From Janthinobacterium sp. 344 (GTDB lineage Bacteria > Pseudomonadota > Gammaproteobacteria > Burkholderiales > Burkholderiaceae_D): a stretch of DNA of 64,000 bases. This document shows positions 36,449 through 44,504 of the stretch, piece by piece; the stretch's first letter is position 1; each line of letters opens with the position of its first letter. The stretch is from NCBI RefSeq assembly GCF_900112025.1, contig NZ_FOKL01000012.1, positions 1 to 64,000 of the forward strand. Reading direction: 5' to 3'. Below the pieces are notes generated by a model. It was not told the origin of the DNA. It made no database searches and saw only the letters and a list, made by a program, of their open reading frames with translations. The position numbers and the translations under genes are program-made.

Positions 36449-37297
36449 CTAGTGCACCAGCACCTTCAGCAACGATTGCACTTCATCATCCGATTCTTCC
36501 AGGATGCTCGACAGGGTCGCATCGTCGCCGATGACGCAGTCGATGCTGCGCGCGGCACGCGCGGCGCGCACGGCGATGGCGGCCGGGCTTTCGTTGAGGG
36601 GCGAGGCGACGGGCGCCAGGTCGTTCGCCAGCAGCAGGGTGTCGCCCAGCGATTCGGGCGGGATGGCGCGCAAGCCTTCCCACAGGGACGCGATAGCCTG
36701 CATCACGGCTTCCGGCACCTTCAGCTTCGTCAGCACGCCATGGCCGATGGCCTGCTCGCCATGCTCGACCCAGTCCTGCGGTTCGCCGTCCAGGATGCCG
36801 GGAAACTCGGCCGCGCGCGACAGCATGTAAAAGCCGCCCACTTCATGCATGATGCCCGCGAACAGGGCCGTATCGGGGTCGACCTTCGTCACGCGCCGCG
36901 CGATCACCTGTGCCAGCGCCGCCACGTGGGCCGTATGCTCCCACAGCTGGTTGGCCTTGGCTTGCACGACGGGATCGGTGATCGTGCTGCCCAGCTGGCG
37001 CACGATCAGCGACGCCACCACGGACTGCAGGGTGCGCACGCCAAGGCGCTGCACGGCATTGCGCACGCTGGTGATTTCGTTGCCGGAGCGGTTGAAGGCC
37101 GCCGAATTGGCGATGGCCACCGTGCGCGCCGCCAGCAGCGGGTCGGCCTGCACCAGCTTGGCGGCCGCCTCGATATGGCAATCGGGATCGGACAGCGCCT
37201 GCTGCAGCTTGAGCGAAGCGTCCACATTGGCAGGGAAAGTCAGCTCGCCACGACCGGCAAGTGCAGCGATACTTTTAAAGGCGTCGAGTCTGTTCAT
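36449..37297 (-). CDS. HDOD domain-containing protein (signalling)
   Basis: This 282-residue protein is almost entirely an HDOD domain, a catalytically reduced HD-fold found in bacterial signalling. Typical segments are LVQADPLLAARTVAIANSAAFNR, SVRNAVQRLGVRTLQSVVASLIV, LWEHTAHVAALAQVIARR and FAGIMHEVGGFYMLSRA. HEVG stands where true HD phosphohydrolases have HDIG, and the first metal-binding His-Asp pair is not evident, so hydrolysis is unlikely. It has no extra domain. The ATG has no Shine-Dalgarno, and a TATAAT box ends 7 nt upstream, so the mRNA may be leaderless. Confidence 0.88.
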   Translation of the reverse strand: MNRLDAFKSIAALAGRGELTFPANVDASLKLQQALSDPDCHIEAAAKLVQADPLLAARTVAIANSAAFNRSGNEITSVRNAVQRLGVRTLQSVVASLIVRQLGSTITDPVVQAKANQLWEHTAHVAALAQVIARRVTKVDPDTALFAGIMHEVGGFYMLSRAAEFPGILDGEPQDWVEHGEQAIGHGVLTKLKVPEAVMQAIASLWEGLRAIPPESLGDTLLLANDLAPVASPLNESPAAIAVRAARAARSIDCVIGDDATLSSILEESDDEVQSLLKVLVH

Positions 37298-37304
37298 TGA
37301 AAAA

Positions 37305-37332
37305 ATTATACTCGCAATATTTCCGTACGGAA
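37305..37332 (-). promoter_or_regulatory. HDOD promoter: TATAAT box with a 12-bp palindrome at the -35 region
   Basis: On the minus strand a consensus TATAAT (37310-37305) lies 7 nt before the HDOD ATG, placing the start of transcription at or next to the A of the ATG. Upstream, TTCCGTACGGAA (37321-37332) is a perfect palindrome covering the -35 position, where no TTGACA-like hexamer exists. A bound regulator is suggested. Confidence 0.5.
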
Positions 37333-37394
37333 CTTTTTAAGCGTGATCTTTTCGCAAACAGCCTGGCAAAAGGCAAGCAAAGCCTCGTAAACGC

Positions 37395-37431
37395 AAAATG
37401 GGCACGCGTACAGTCGACGCGTGCCCATTTT
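37395..37431. repeat. Perfect 15-bp inverted repeat (bidirectional terminator-like)
   Basis: AAAATGGGCACGCGT (37395-37409) is the exact reverse complement of 37417-37431, with a 7-nt loop. Runs of four A and four T flank the GC-rich core on both strands, so it could terminate transcription in either direction. It lies downstream of the marR-linked 94-residue gene and upstream of HDOD, both on the minus strand. Confidence 0.65.
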
Positions 37432-37494
37432 GAACGACGAAATTCCGAACGCTTGACAAAACCATTGCGAGCGGATGGGATTTGTGGCTAAGAA

Positions 37495-37522
37495 GCGCCC
37501 CCGTACCTTAGTACGGGGGCGC
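37495..37522. repeat. Perfect 12-bp GC-rich hairpin, possible dispersed repeat
   Basis: GCGCCCCCGTAC-CTTA-GTACGGGGGCGC forms a very stable stem-loop without a T-run. It is followed on the plus strand by a GC-rich segment (about 37525-37575). The unit resembles intergenic repeats seen in this group, but only one copy is visible in this window, so repeat status is unproven. Confidence 0.4.
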
Positions 37523-37582
37523 CGAGCCGGTGAGCATCGCAGGCCGCAAAGCGCACCGCGCAGCAGGTTTTGTTACGCGTTG

Positions 37583-37867
37583 TTAGAGCGATTCGCTGAA
37601 GATGGCGTCGCAGCCTTCGACCAGTTCGTCGCTGTCTTCCAGTTCATCCGTCAGGCCCAGGTCGAAGAGTTCCTCGACGGCGTTCATGAAGCTGTTGTGC
37701 TTGGTCGCGCCGATCAGGCGGTAGATTTCACCGTCTTCGTTGCGCACGCCGATGATCAGCTTTTCCTGGCGCACCAGTTCCGGCGTGCTAGCGTTGAGCA
37801 ACAGGTTGCCGATGATGTGTTTATCGAAATGAGCGGGCTTTTTGCCTTCGAGCAATGAGGTTTTCAA
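37583..37867 (-). CDS. Hypothetical 94-aa acidic protein, translationally coupled to MarR
   Basis: A 94-residue product starts from TTG at 37867, whose bases overlap the MarR stop codon as TTGA. AAAGGA lies about 7 nt upstream inside the marR end. It begins KTSLLEGKKPAHFDKHIIGNLLLN after the start residue, has a compact middle (LIIGVRNEDGEIYRLIGATKHNSF) and ends in a strongly acidic tail (ELEDSDELVEGCDAIFSES). There is no signal peptide, membrane segment or known motif. I do not recognise a family. Context implies co-expression with MarR, perhaps as modulator or effector, but no function should be assumed. Confidence 0.65.
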   Translation of the reverse strand: MKTSLLEGKKPAHFDKHIIGNLLLNASTPELVRQEKLIIGVRNEDGEIYRLIGATKHNSFMNAVEELFDLGLTDELEDSDELVEGCDAIFSESL

Positions 37868-38340
37868 CTTGTTTCCTTTGTCTTGTTTGAATCTGAGTCG
37901 GTGTTGGATGATGGACCGCTGGCAATGGCTTGCTTCAAGCCTGCCAGCGTCGTTTCCAGGTGATTGAAATCGTCGTCCGTGTAATTGGCAAACAGGCGCT
38001 GGCCTTGCCTGGTCAGCTTGGGGAACACGTCCTGGAACACCTGTTCCCCTTGTGTACTCAGGCGAACATAGTAGGAGCGCTTGTCGCGTGGACAACGTTC
38101 CCGTATGACCAGCCCTTTTTGTTCCAGGCGATCCACCACGCCCGTCAACGTGCCCTTGGTGATCAGGGTTCTCTGTCCCAGTTCCTTGTAGGACATGCCA
38201 GAGGTATTGCCGAGCGTGGCAATGATGTCGAATTGCGCATGCGTCAAGCCGTACTGGCGCACGAAGTCGCTAGAAAACCGCTCGAAGTCCTGCATGCATT
38301 CGGCCAGCAGCCGGATACTTTTTAAATATCGTTCACCCAT
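37864..38340 (-). CDS. MarR family transcriptional regulator
   Basis: This 158-residue winged-helix regulator has the MarR plan: an N-terminal dimer helix, recognition region ELGQRTLITKGTLTGVVDRLEQKGLV (about 56-81), wing RCPRDKRSYYVRLSTQGEQVFQ, and a C-terminal helix with a disordered Ser/Asp-rich tail. ATG 38340 is preceded by TATAAT 7 nt upstream and by AAGGA too far away (13 nt) for usual spacing. It is divergent from argR across ~130 nt and coupled to a 94-residue unknown gene downstream. Confidence 0.88.
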   Translation of the reverse strand: MGERYLKSIRLLAECMQDFERFSSDFVRQYGLTHAQFDIIATLGNTSGMSYKELGQRTLITKGTLTGVVDRLEQKGLVIRERCPRDKRSYYVRLSTQGEQVFQDVFPKLTRQGQRLFANYTDDDFNHLETTLAGLKQAIASGPSSNTDSDSNKTKETS

Positions 38341-38347
38341 GGGGGTG

Positions 38348-38353
38348 ATTATA
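38348..38353 (-). promoter_or_regulatory. Candidate -10 box (TATAAT) of marR, leaderless spacing
   Basis: A consensus TATAAT on the minus strand ends 7 nt before the marR ATG, the same distance as at the HDOD gene. No good -35 is seen 17 nt upstream (CGGAAA). If used, the transcript would start at the ATG. Confidence 0.4.
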
Positions 38354-38471
38354 TCCTTCCGCCCCGCTTTTTTCCGCCGCGTCCCGGCGAGTTCTCGCCG
38401 CAGGGTCTGGAGTGGGCGGAAGTCCGGTATCATGTGTGCAACTCAGCCCTTGTCCCCCTCCTGCCCCGCCG

Positions 38472-39416
38472 ATGTCTTTCGCTAATCTTTCCCGTATCGG
38501 CCTCGACAAACCATTGCGCCTGCTGCTGGTGCACGCCGGCGATGCCGAGTCGATCACCTGGGCCGGACTGGTGCAGCCGCTGCGTTTGTGCGCGCGGGCG
38601 CTGGGGCCGCAGGCATTCCAGCTGGAGGTGCGCACGCCCGAACAAGTGGCGCAGCAGGGCGGCAACTGGCATATCGCGCTGCTGGTGGCCGATGAAACGC
38701 AAGCGCCGCTGCGCGCCGAGCTGTGCCGGGCCGTGATCGAACGCTGCCGCTCGGCGCCGTTCTGGGGCGGCGTGGGCGCGGCCGTGCTGTGGCTGGCCGA
38801 CGCGGGCGTGATGGATGGCGTGCGCATCGCCTTGCCCTGGGCCCTGTATGCGGACGCGGAAGCGAAGGCCGAGCGCGCCATCCTGACGCCGCATCTGTTC
38901 GACATCGACGGCCCCCACGTCACCTGCTGCGGCGGCGCGGCCAGCATCGACTTTTCGCTGACCCTGATCGAGACCATCTTTGGCGCCGACGTGCAGGCGC
39001 TCGTCAAGGAAGCGCTGTGCGTGGACAAGGTGCGCGGCAAGGAGGAGCGCCAGCGGGTGGCCCTGCAGGCGCGTTTCGGCGTCTTGCAGCCTAAGCTGTC
39101 CGAAGCGGTGACCTTGATGGAGGCCAATATCGAGGAACCGCTGTCGACCGATGATATCGCCAGCCTGGTGGGCCTGTCGCGGCGCCAGCTCGAGCGGCTG
39201 TTCAAGCAATACCTGGGCAGCCTGCCATCGCGCTACTACCTGGAGCTGCGCCTGCAACGCTCCAGGCAACTATTGCTTGATACACATTATTCCATCGTGC
39301 AAGTGGGCCTGATGTGCGGTTTTTCCTCCGGTTCGCACTTTTCCACGGCGTTTGGCACCCTGTTCGGCAATACGCCGCGCGAAGAGCGGCAAAGAAAGCT
39401 CATGCCCCCAGCTTGA
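38472..39416 (+). CDS. argR: AraC/GlxA-type regulator, probable arginine regulator ArgR
   Basis: This 314-residue regulator has an N-terminal DJ-1/PfpI-like domain typical of GlxA-type AraC proteins (about 10-190). A C-terminal double HTH follows (EAVTLMEANIEEPLSTDDIASLVGLSRRQLERLFKQYLGSLPSRYYLELRL... about 215-305). This architecture matches Pseudomonas ArgR, which activates the aru operon with arginine; the gene sits directly upstream of a complete aru operon. Half-sites like those of Pseudomonas ArgR lie between it and aruC. Start ATG 38472 follows a short leader with no clear ribosome-binding site. Confidence 0.85.
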   Translation: MSFANLSRIGLDKPLRLLLVHAGDAESITWAGLVQPLRLCARALGPQAFQLEVRTPEQVAQQGGNWHIALLVADETQAPLRAELCRAVIERCRSAPFWGGVGAAVLWLADAGVMDGVRIALPWALYADAEAKAERAILTPHLFDIDGPHVTCCGGAASIDFSLTLIETIFGADVQALVKEALCVDKVRGKEERQRVALQARFGVLQPKLSEAVTLMEANIEEPLSTDDIASLVGLSRRQLERLFKQYLGSLPSRYYLELRLQRSRQLLLDTHYSIVQVGLMCGFSSGSHFSTAFGTLFGNTPREERQRKLMPPA

Positions 39417-39432
39417 TCAAGGCAAGTCAGGC

Positions 39433-39475
39433 TGTGATGAATTGTGAAAATCCTTGTCGCAGATTCAAAAGAGTT
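39433..39475 (+). promoter_or_regulatory. Candidate ArgR operator upstream of aruC (two direct half-sites)
   Basis: TGTGAT-N8-AA begins at 39433 and TGTCGC-N6-AA at 39455, 22 bp apart. This matches the direct-repeat TGTCGC-N(6-8)-AA pattern known for the AraC-type ArgR of Pseudomonas aeruginosa, as I recall it. The proximal site ends about 20 bp before the -10 box, where an activator would replace a missing -35. Confidence 0.65.
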
Positions 39476-39491
39476 TTAGCATCCCGCTTTT

Positions 39492-39497
39492 TATAAT
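39492..39497 (+). promoter_or_regulatory. -10 box of the aru operon promoter
   Basis: A consensus TATAAT lies 59 nt before the aruC ATG with no TTGACA-like hexamer 16-18 nt upstream. That fits a promoter depending on an activator, and the ArgR-like half-sites occupy exactly that region. Confidence 0.6.
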
Positions 39498-39556
39498 GCA
39501 GTACACACGTAGCTGTCGTAGCTGCGGAGTACCTAACATATTGATGGGGAAATGCT

Positions 39557-40798
39557 ATGAATGCCAAGCTTGATTCGACCGTAACCGCTCGCCCGGTCAG
39601 CCGGGAAACCTTTGACCAGGTCCTGGTTCCGACCTACGCTCCCGCTGCCATGGTACCCGTGCGCGGTGCCGGCCTGGATCTGTGGGACCAGTCCGGCAAG
39701 CATTACCTCGATTTCACCTCCGGCATCGCCGTCAACAGCCTGGGCCACTGCCATCCGGCCCTGGTCGAGGTGCTGACCCGGCAAATCAACAGCCTGTGGC
39801 ATTTGGGCAACGGCTACACCAACGAACCCGTGCTGCGTCTGGCGCTGGCCCTGACGGAAGCGACCTTCGCCGACCGCGCTTTCTTCTGCAACTCCGGTGC
39901 GGAAGCCAATGAAGCGGCCCTGAAACTGGCGCGCAAGTACGCGCACACCAAGTTCGGCGCCCACAAGTCGCGCATCATTTCCTGCTTCAGCTCCTTCCAC
40001 GGCCGCACGCTGTTCACGGTCTCCGTCGGCGGCCAGGCCAAGTACACGGAAGGCTTCGAGCCGCTGCCGCCATCGATCGACCATATCGCCTACAACGACA
40101 TCGAAGCGGCGCGCGCCGCCATCGGCGATGACGTGTGCGCCGTGATCGTCGAGCCGGTACAAGGCGAAGGCGGCGTCGTGCCAGGCAACCCGGAATTCCT
40201 CAAGGAACTGCGCGCCCTGTGCGACAAGACCGGCGCCTTGCTGATTTTCGACGAAGTCCAGTGCGGCATGGGCCGCACTGGCGCGTTGTTCGCGTACATG
40301 GGCTATGGCGTCACGCCGGACATCCTGACGGCCGCCAAGGCCCTGGGCAATGGCTACCCGATCGGCGCCATGCTGACCACCGACGCGCTGGCGCAAACGC
40401 TGGCCGTCGGCACGCACGGCACCACCTACGGCGGCAACCCGCTGGCCGCCACCGTGGCCCTGAGCGTGCTCGAAACGATCAACACGCCGGCCTTCCTGGC
40501 GCGCGTCAAGGAAGCCAGCGTCAACACCATCGCCATGCTGCAAGGCCTGATCACGGATTACCCGCAAGTGTTCTCCGCCGTGCGTGGCAGCGGTTTGCTG
40601 CTGGGCCTGGTCGTCAGCGATGCCTACAAGGGCCGCGCGAAAGACATCCAGAAAGCCGCCGAAGCGCAAGGCTTGATGGTGCTGATCGCCGGCATGGACG
40701 TGGTGCGCCTGGCGCCGGCCCTGATCGTCTCGGACGAGCAGATTGCCGAAGCGGGCCGCCTGCTGCGCGTGGCCATCGACGGCTTGCTGAAAGCCTGA
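39557..40798 (+). CDS. aruC: Succinylornithine/acetylornithine aminotransferase
   Basis: This 413-residue class-III PLP aminotransferase is the third step of the AST pathway, converting N2-succinylornithine and 2-oxoglutarate to succinylglutamate semialdehyde and glutamate. PLP-site motifs are [46 protein letters not shown] and the Schiff-base Lys in [14 protein letters not shown]. The same protein often serves arginine synthesis (ArgD). It is first in the aru operon, behind ArgR-like sites. A GGGG/GGAAA stretch precedes the ATG. Confidence 0.93.
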   Translation: MNAKLDSTVTARPVSRETFDQVLVPTYAPAAMVPVRGAGLDLWDQSGKHYLDFTSGIAVNSLGHCHPALVEVLTRQINSLWHLGNGYTNEPVLRLALALTEATFADRAFFCNSGAEANEAALKLARKYAHTKFGAHKSRIISCFSSFHGRTLFTVSVGGQAKYTEGFEPLPPSIDHIAYNDIEAARAAIGDDVCAVIVEPVQGEGGVVPGNPEFLKELRALCDKTGALLIFDEVQCGMGRTGALFAYMGYGVTPDILTAAKALGNGYPIGAMLTTDALAQTLAVGTHGTTYGGNPLAATVALSVLETINTPAFLARVKEASVNTIAMLQGLITDYPQVFSAVRGSGLLLGLVVSDAYKGRAKDIQKAAEAQGLMVLIAGMDVVRLAPALIVSDEQIAEAGRLLRVAIDGLLKA

Positions 40799-40824
40799 GG
40801 CTAGTTTCACTCCCTGTTTGATCA

Positions 40825-40851
40825 CCGGCCCGCCGCTTTGCTGCGGGCCGG
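40825..40851 (+). promoter_or_regulatory. Intercistronic hairpin between aruC and aruF
   Basis: A perfect 9-bp stem CCGGCCCGC / GCGGGCCGG with a 9-nt loop lies in the 94-nt gap. It lacks a T-run, so mRNA stabilisation or differential expression of aruC relative to aruFGDB is more likely than termination. Confidence 0.5.
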
Positions 40852-40892
40852 CTTGGTTCTACCCCAGCATTGTCAGCATTGAAGGAGTACCC

Positions 40893-41924
40893 ATGTATGT
40901 TGTCCGTCCGGTAGAAATTGCGGATATTGCAGCCCTCGAAGCGCTGGCCGCGGTAACCATGCCGGGTGTCCATACCCTGCCGAGGACGCGCGAAAAGATC
41001 GCCGCCTCCGTCGAGCGCTCCATCGCCTCGTTTGCCGCCCATGTCGACATCCCCAGCGAAGAGTCCTACCTCTTCGTGCTGGAATCCCTGCCCGAGAAGA
41101 GCATCTTTGGTACGGCCGCCATCTTCGCTTCGGCCGGCTCGAACGGCACCTATTTTTCCTTCCGCAACGACGTCATCCAGCAAGTCTCGCGCGACCTGAA
41201 CATCAGTCACAGCGTGCATGCGCTGACCCTGTGCTCGGAACTGACGGCGTACTCGCAGCTGTCCGGTTTCTATGTGCGCAACATGGAACAGGCGGGCCTG
41301 GAAGCGGCCCTGCTGTCGCGCGCGCGGCTGCTGTTCGCCGTGCTGGCGCCGCACCGCTTCGGCGACCGCTTCTTCGTGCCGCTGGCCGGCATCACGGATA
41401 CCAACGGCCAGTCGCCGTTCTGGGATGCGCTGGGCCGCAAGTTCTTCCAGATGGATTTCCTCGATGCCGAGAAAGTCATCGGCGGCGCGCGCAACCGCAC
41501 GCTGATCGTCGAACTGATGCCGCATTACCCCGTGTACGTGCCGCTCTTGCCCGGCGATGCGCAGGCGGCCATGGGCCAGATCCACCCGAGCGGCGAACTG
41601 GCCTTCAACCTGCTGACGGAAGAAGGCTTTGAAGCCGACGACTACATCGACATCTTCGATGGCGGCCCGATCCTGCAGGCGCACAAGCATGCGCTGCGCT
41701 CGTTTACGGGGTCGCTCACGCGCCGCGTGGTGGCCGGCGTCACGCCCAGCCGCACGGGCCTGAAAGTCAATTATGCGATCGCCTCCGGCGCCGAGCGCAA
41801 TTTCCGCGCCGTGACCTTCGTCTGCGATGCGCTCGAAGCGCAGGACAGCGTCGGCTTGCCGGCCGAGCTGCTCGACGCGCTGGCCGTGGCCGAAGGCGAC
41901 AGCGTCATTTGCGTGCGTATCTAA
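40893..41924 (+). CDS. aruF: Arginine N-succinyltransferase, alpha-type subunit (AruF)
   Basis: This 343-residue protein of the AstA family transfers succinyl from succinyl-CoA to the alpha-amino group of arginine, the first AST step. It has the family N-terminus MYVVRPVEIADIAALEALA and conserved blocks YLFVLESLPEKSIFGTAAI, LTLCSELTAYSQLSGFYV and FWDALGRKFFQMDF. AGGAG lies 5 nt before the ATG. It forms a pair with the paralogue AruG encoded 13 nt downstream. Confidence 0.93.
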   Translation: MYVVRPVEIADIAALEALAAVTMPGVHTLPRTREKIAASVERSIASFAAHVDIPSEESYLFVLESLPEKSIFGTAAIFASAGSNGTYFSFRNDVIQQVSRDLNISHSVHALTLCSELTAYSQLSGFYVRNMEQAGLEAALLSRARLLFAVLAPHRFGDRFFVPLAGITDTNGQSPFWDALGRKFFQMDFLDAEKVIGGARNRTLIVELMPHYPVYVPLLPGDAQAAMGQIHPSGELAFNLLTEEGFEADDYIDIFDGGPILQAHKHALRSFTGSLTRRVVAGVTPSRTGLKVNYAIASGAERNFRAVTFVCDALEAQDSVGLPAELLDALAVAEGDSVICVRI

Positions 41925-41937
41925 GGGAGTCCATTTT

Positions 41938-42990
41938 ATGCTAGTAGTACGCGCCATCAACGCCAATGACCTCGATGCCCTGTATGGCCTGGCCAGCCAG
42001 GTCGGCACCGGCATGACCACCCTCAAGCCGGACATGAAAATGCTGGGCGACCGCCTGGCCATCGCCTGCGCCTCGTTCGCCGAAACCATCCCGCCCGAAA
42101 AGCGCGACTACATGTTCGTCATGGAGGATACCGACACGGGCCGCCTGGCCGGCGTGTGCGCCATCAAGGGCGCCGTGGGCCTGGACGAACCGTTCTATAA
42201 CTACCGCATTGGCACCCTGGTGCATTCGAGCCGCGAGCTCGACGTGTTTACGCGCATGGAAACACTGTACCTGTCGAACGACCTGACGGGCAGCACGGAA
42301 CTGTGCTCGCTGTTCTTGCACCCCGATTACCGCAGCGGCAACAACGGCAAGCTGCTGTCGAAAAGCCGCTTCCTCTTCATCGCGCAGTTCCCGCACCTGT
42401 TCACGGAAAAGCTGATCGCCGAGATGCGCGGCTACCAGGCGCCGGACGGCAGTTCGCCGTTCTACGAGGGGCTGGGCCGCCACTTCTTCAAGATGGATTT
42501 CCACCACGTCGACGACTTGACGAGCCTCGGTAAAAAATCCTTCATCGCCGAACTGATGCCGCGCCAGCCCATGTACGTGGCCTACCTGCCCGACGAGGCG
42601 CAGGAAGTGATCGGCAAGGTGCATCTGAGCACGGCGCCCGCGCGCCGCCTGCTGGAGCAGGAAGGCTTGCACTTCGAGGGCTATGTCGACATTTTCGACG
42701 CCGGGCCCGTGCTGCAGGCACGCGTTTCCGAGCTGCGCGCCATGCGCGACAGCATGCCGGCCGTGCTTGATGCCGAGGCGGCTCCTGACGCTTGCGGCGA
42801 TGCCGCCCAGGCCGAGCCTTACCTGGTGTCGAACACCGACCTGAAAGATTTCCGCATGATCGTCACCAGCGCCAATCCGCACGGCGGCAAGATCGCGCTC
42901 GATGACGCTGAACTGCATCTGCTGCGCTGCCATCAAGGCGATACCGTGCGCACCTTGTCACTCAACCCGAGGAAGCATCCCCATGTCTAA
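41938..42990 (+). CDS. aruG: Arginine N-succinyltransferase, beta-type subunit (AruG/AstA)
   Basis: This 350-residue AstA-family paralogue of AruF has MLVVRAINANDLDALYGLA at the start, then YMFVMEDTDTGRLAGVCAIKGAVGLDEPFYNYR, CSLFLHPDYRSGNNGKLLSKSRF and FYEGLGRHFFKMDF. In pseudomonads AruF and AruG form the active enzyme together. GGGAG precedes the ATG. Its 3' end overlaps the aruD start by 8 nt, so translation is coupled. Confidence 0.93.
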   Translation: MLVVRAINANDLDALYGLASQVGTGMTTLKPDMKMLGDRLAIACASFAETIPPEKRDYMFVMEDTDTGRLAGVCAIKGAVGLDEPFYNYRIGTLVHSSRELDVFTRMETLYLSNDLTGSTELCSLFLHPDYRSGNNGKLLSKSRFLFIAQFPHLFTEKLIAEMRGYQAPDGSSPFYEGLGRHFFKMDFHHVDDLTSLGKKSFIAELMPRQPMYVAYLPDEAQEVIGKVHLSTAPARRLLEQEGLHFEGYVDIFDAGPVLQARVSELRAMRDSMPAVLDAEAAPDACGDAAQAEPYLVSNTDLKDFRMIVTSANPHGGKIALDDAELHLLRCHQGDTVRTLSLNPRKHPHV

Positions 42991-44479
42991 ATCGTCCAAT
43001 CTGAATGCATCTACCGCAGCATCGAACTTCATCAACGGCGCCTGGCTGCCAGGCACGGGCCGCGAACTGCTCACCATCGATCCGTCGAACGGCAAGCAGA
43101 CGTGGGCCAGCCTGGAAGCGACGCCAACACAGGTCGAACAGGCTTGCCAGGCCGCCCGCGCCGCCTTTGAGGCATGGGCTGACACGCCCGTCGACGAGCG
43201 CATCGCCATCTGCGTGCGCTTTCGCGAGCTGCTGAAGGAACACGCCGAAGCGCTGGCGCTGCTGATCTCGGAAGAAGTGGGTAAACCCTTGTGGGAAGCG
43301 CGCACGGAAGTGGCCACCATGGCCAACAAGATCGATATCTCGGTGCAGTCGTACCACGCGCGCACGGGCATCACGCAAAGCAAGATCGCCGACGGCGACG
43401 CCGTGCTGCGCCACCGCCCGCATGGCGTGTTCGGCGTGTTCGGCCCGTATAACTTCCCCGGCCACCTGCCGAACGGCCACATCGTGCCGGCCCTGATCGC
43501 TGGTAACACCATCGTCTTCAAGCCCAGCGAATACGCGCCGCGCACGGCCGTGAAAACCGTGCAGCTGTGGCAGCAGGCGGGCTTGCCGGACGGCGTCGTC
43601 AACCTCGTCAACGGCGGGCGCGACACGGGCGTGGCGCTGGGCGCGAATGCCTTGCTCGACGGCGTGCTGTTTACGGGGTCCTGCCAGACGGGCATCAGCC
43701 TGCACCGCCAGTTCGGCGGCCAGCCGGGCAAGATGCTGGCGCTGGAAATGGGCGGCAACAACGCCCTGGTGGTGTGGGATGTGCAGGACGTGGATGCGGC
43801 CGTGCACCACGCGATCTTCTCCGCCTTTGTCTCGGCCGGCCAGCGCTGCACCTGCGCGCGCCGCCTGGTGGTGCAGGACAACGCCTTTGGTGCCGCGTTT
43901 GTGGCGCGCCTGGTGGAGGTGGCGGCGAAACTGGGCATCGGCGCGTCCGACGCGCAGCCGCAGCCGTTCATGGGCCCAGTGGTATCGAGTGCCGTGGCCG
44001 CGCGCCTGGTGCAGGCGCAGGCCGACATGGTGGCCAAGGGTGGCACGGTCCTGCTGCAGATGCGCCAGTTGAATCCCGAGGCGGGCTTTGTCACGGCCGG
44101 CATCGTCGATGTCACCGCTGCTACCGGCATCCCCGACGAGGAATGGTTCGGTCCCCTGCTGCAAGTGATCCGCGTGGCCGATTTCGATACGGCCCTGAAG
44201 GTTGCCAACGCCACCGAATTCGGCCTGGCCGCGGCGCTCTTGTCCGACGATCCGGCCCTGTGGCAAACGTTCCAGACGCGCGCGCGCGCCGGCATCATCA
44301 ACTGGAACCGTCCGACCACGGGCGCGGCCAGCACGGCGCCATTTGGCGGCATCGGCAAGTCGGGCAACCACCGTCCGAGCGCCTATTACGCGGCCGATTA
44401 CTGCGCCTATCCGGTCGCGTCGATCGAGAACAGCGTATTGGAATTGCCGGCCAAGCTGTCGCCCGGCCTGAATTTTTAA
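42983..44479 (+). CDS. aruD: Succinylglutamate semialdehyde dehydrogenase
   Basis: This 498-residue aldehyde dehydrogenase oxidises N-succinylglutamate semialdehyde to N-succinylglutamate with NAD, the fourth AST step. The NAD-site segment is [20 protein letters not shown]. The catalytic Glu is in [12 protein letters not shown] and the nucleophile Cys in [11 protein letters not shown]. An AstD-type tail with FNRPTTGA-like [11 protein letters not shown] is also present. GAGG precedes ATG 42983, inside the end of aruG. Confidence 0.94.
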   Translation: MSKSSNLNASTAASNFINGAWLPGTGRELLTIDPSNGKQTWASLEATPTQVEQACQAARAAFEAWADTPVDERIAICVRFRELLKEHAEALALLISEEVGKPLWEARTEVATMANKIDISVQSYHARTGITQSKIADGDAVLRHRPHGVFGVFGPYNFPGHLPNGHIVPALIAGNTIVFKPSEYAPRTAVKTVQLWQQAGLPDGVVNLVNGGRDTGVALGANALLDGVLFTGSCQTGISLHRQFGGQPGKMLALEMGGNNALVVWDVQDVDAAVHHAIFSAFVSAGQRCTCARRLVVQDNAFGAAFVARLVEVAAKLGIGASDAQPQPFMGPVVSSAVAARLVQAQADMVAKGGTVLLQMRQLNPEAGFVTAGIVDVTAATGIPDEEWFGPLLQVIRVADFDTALKVANATEFGLAAALLSDDPALWQTFQTRARAGIINWNRPTTGAASTAPFGGIGKSGNHRPSAYYAADYCAYPVASIENSVLELPAKLSPGLNF

Positions 44480-44504
44480 GATCAAGGTTTATCAAGGAAA
44501 CCCC

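Noticed and set aside
39514-39519. TGTCGT downstream of the aruC -10 as a third ArgR half-site
   Set aside because: It lacks the spaced AA and lies beyond the likely transcription start, out of phase with the two upstream half-sites.
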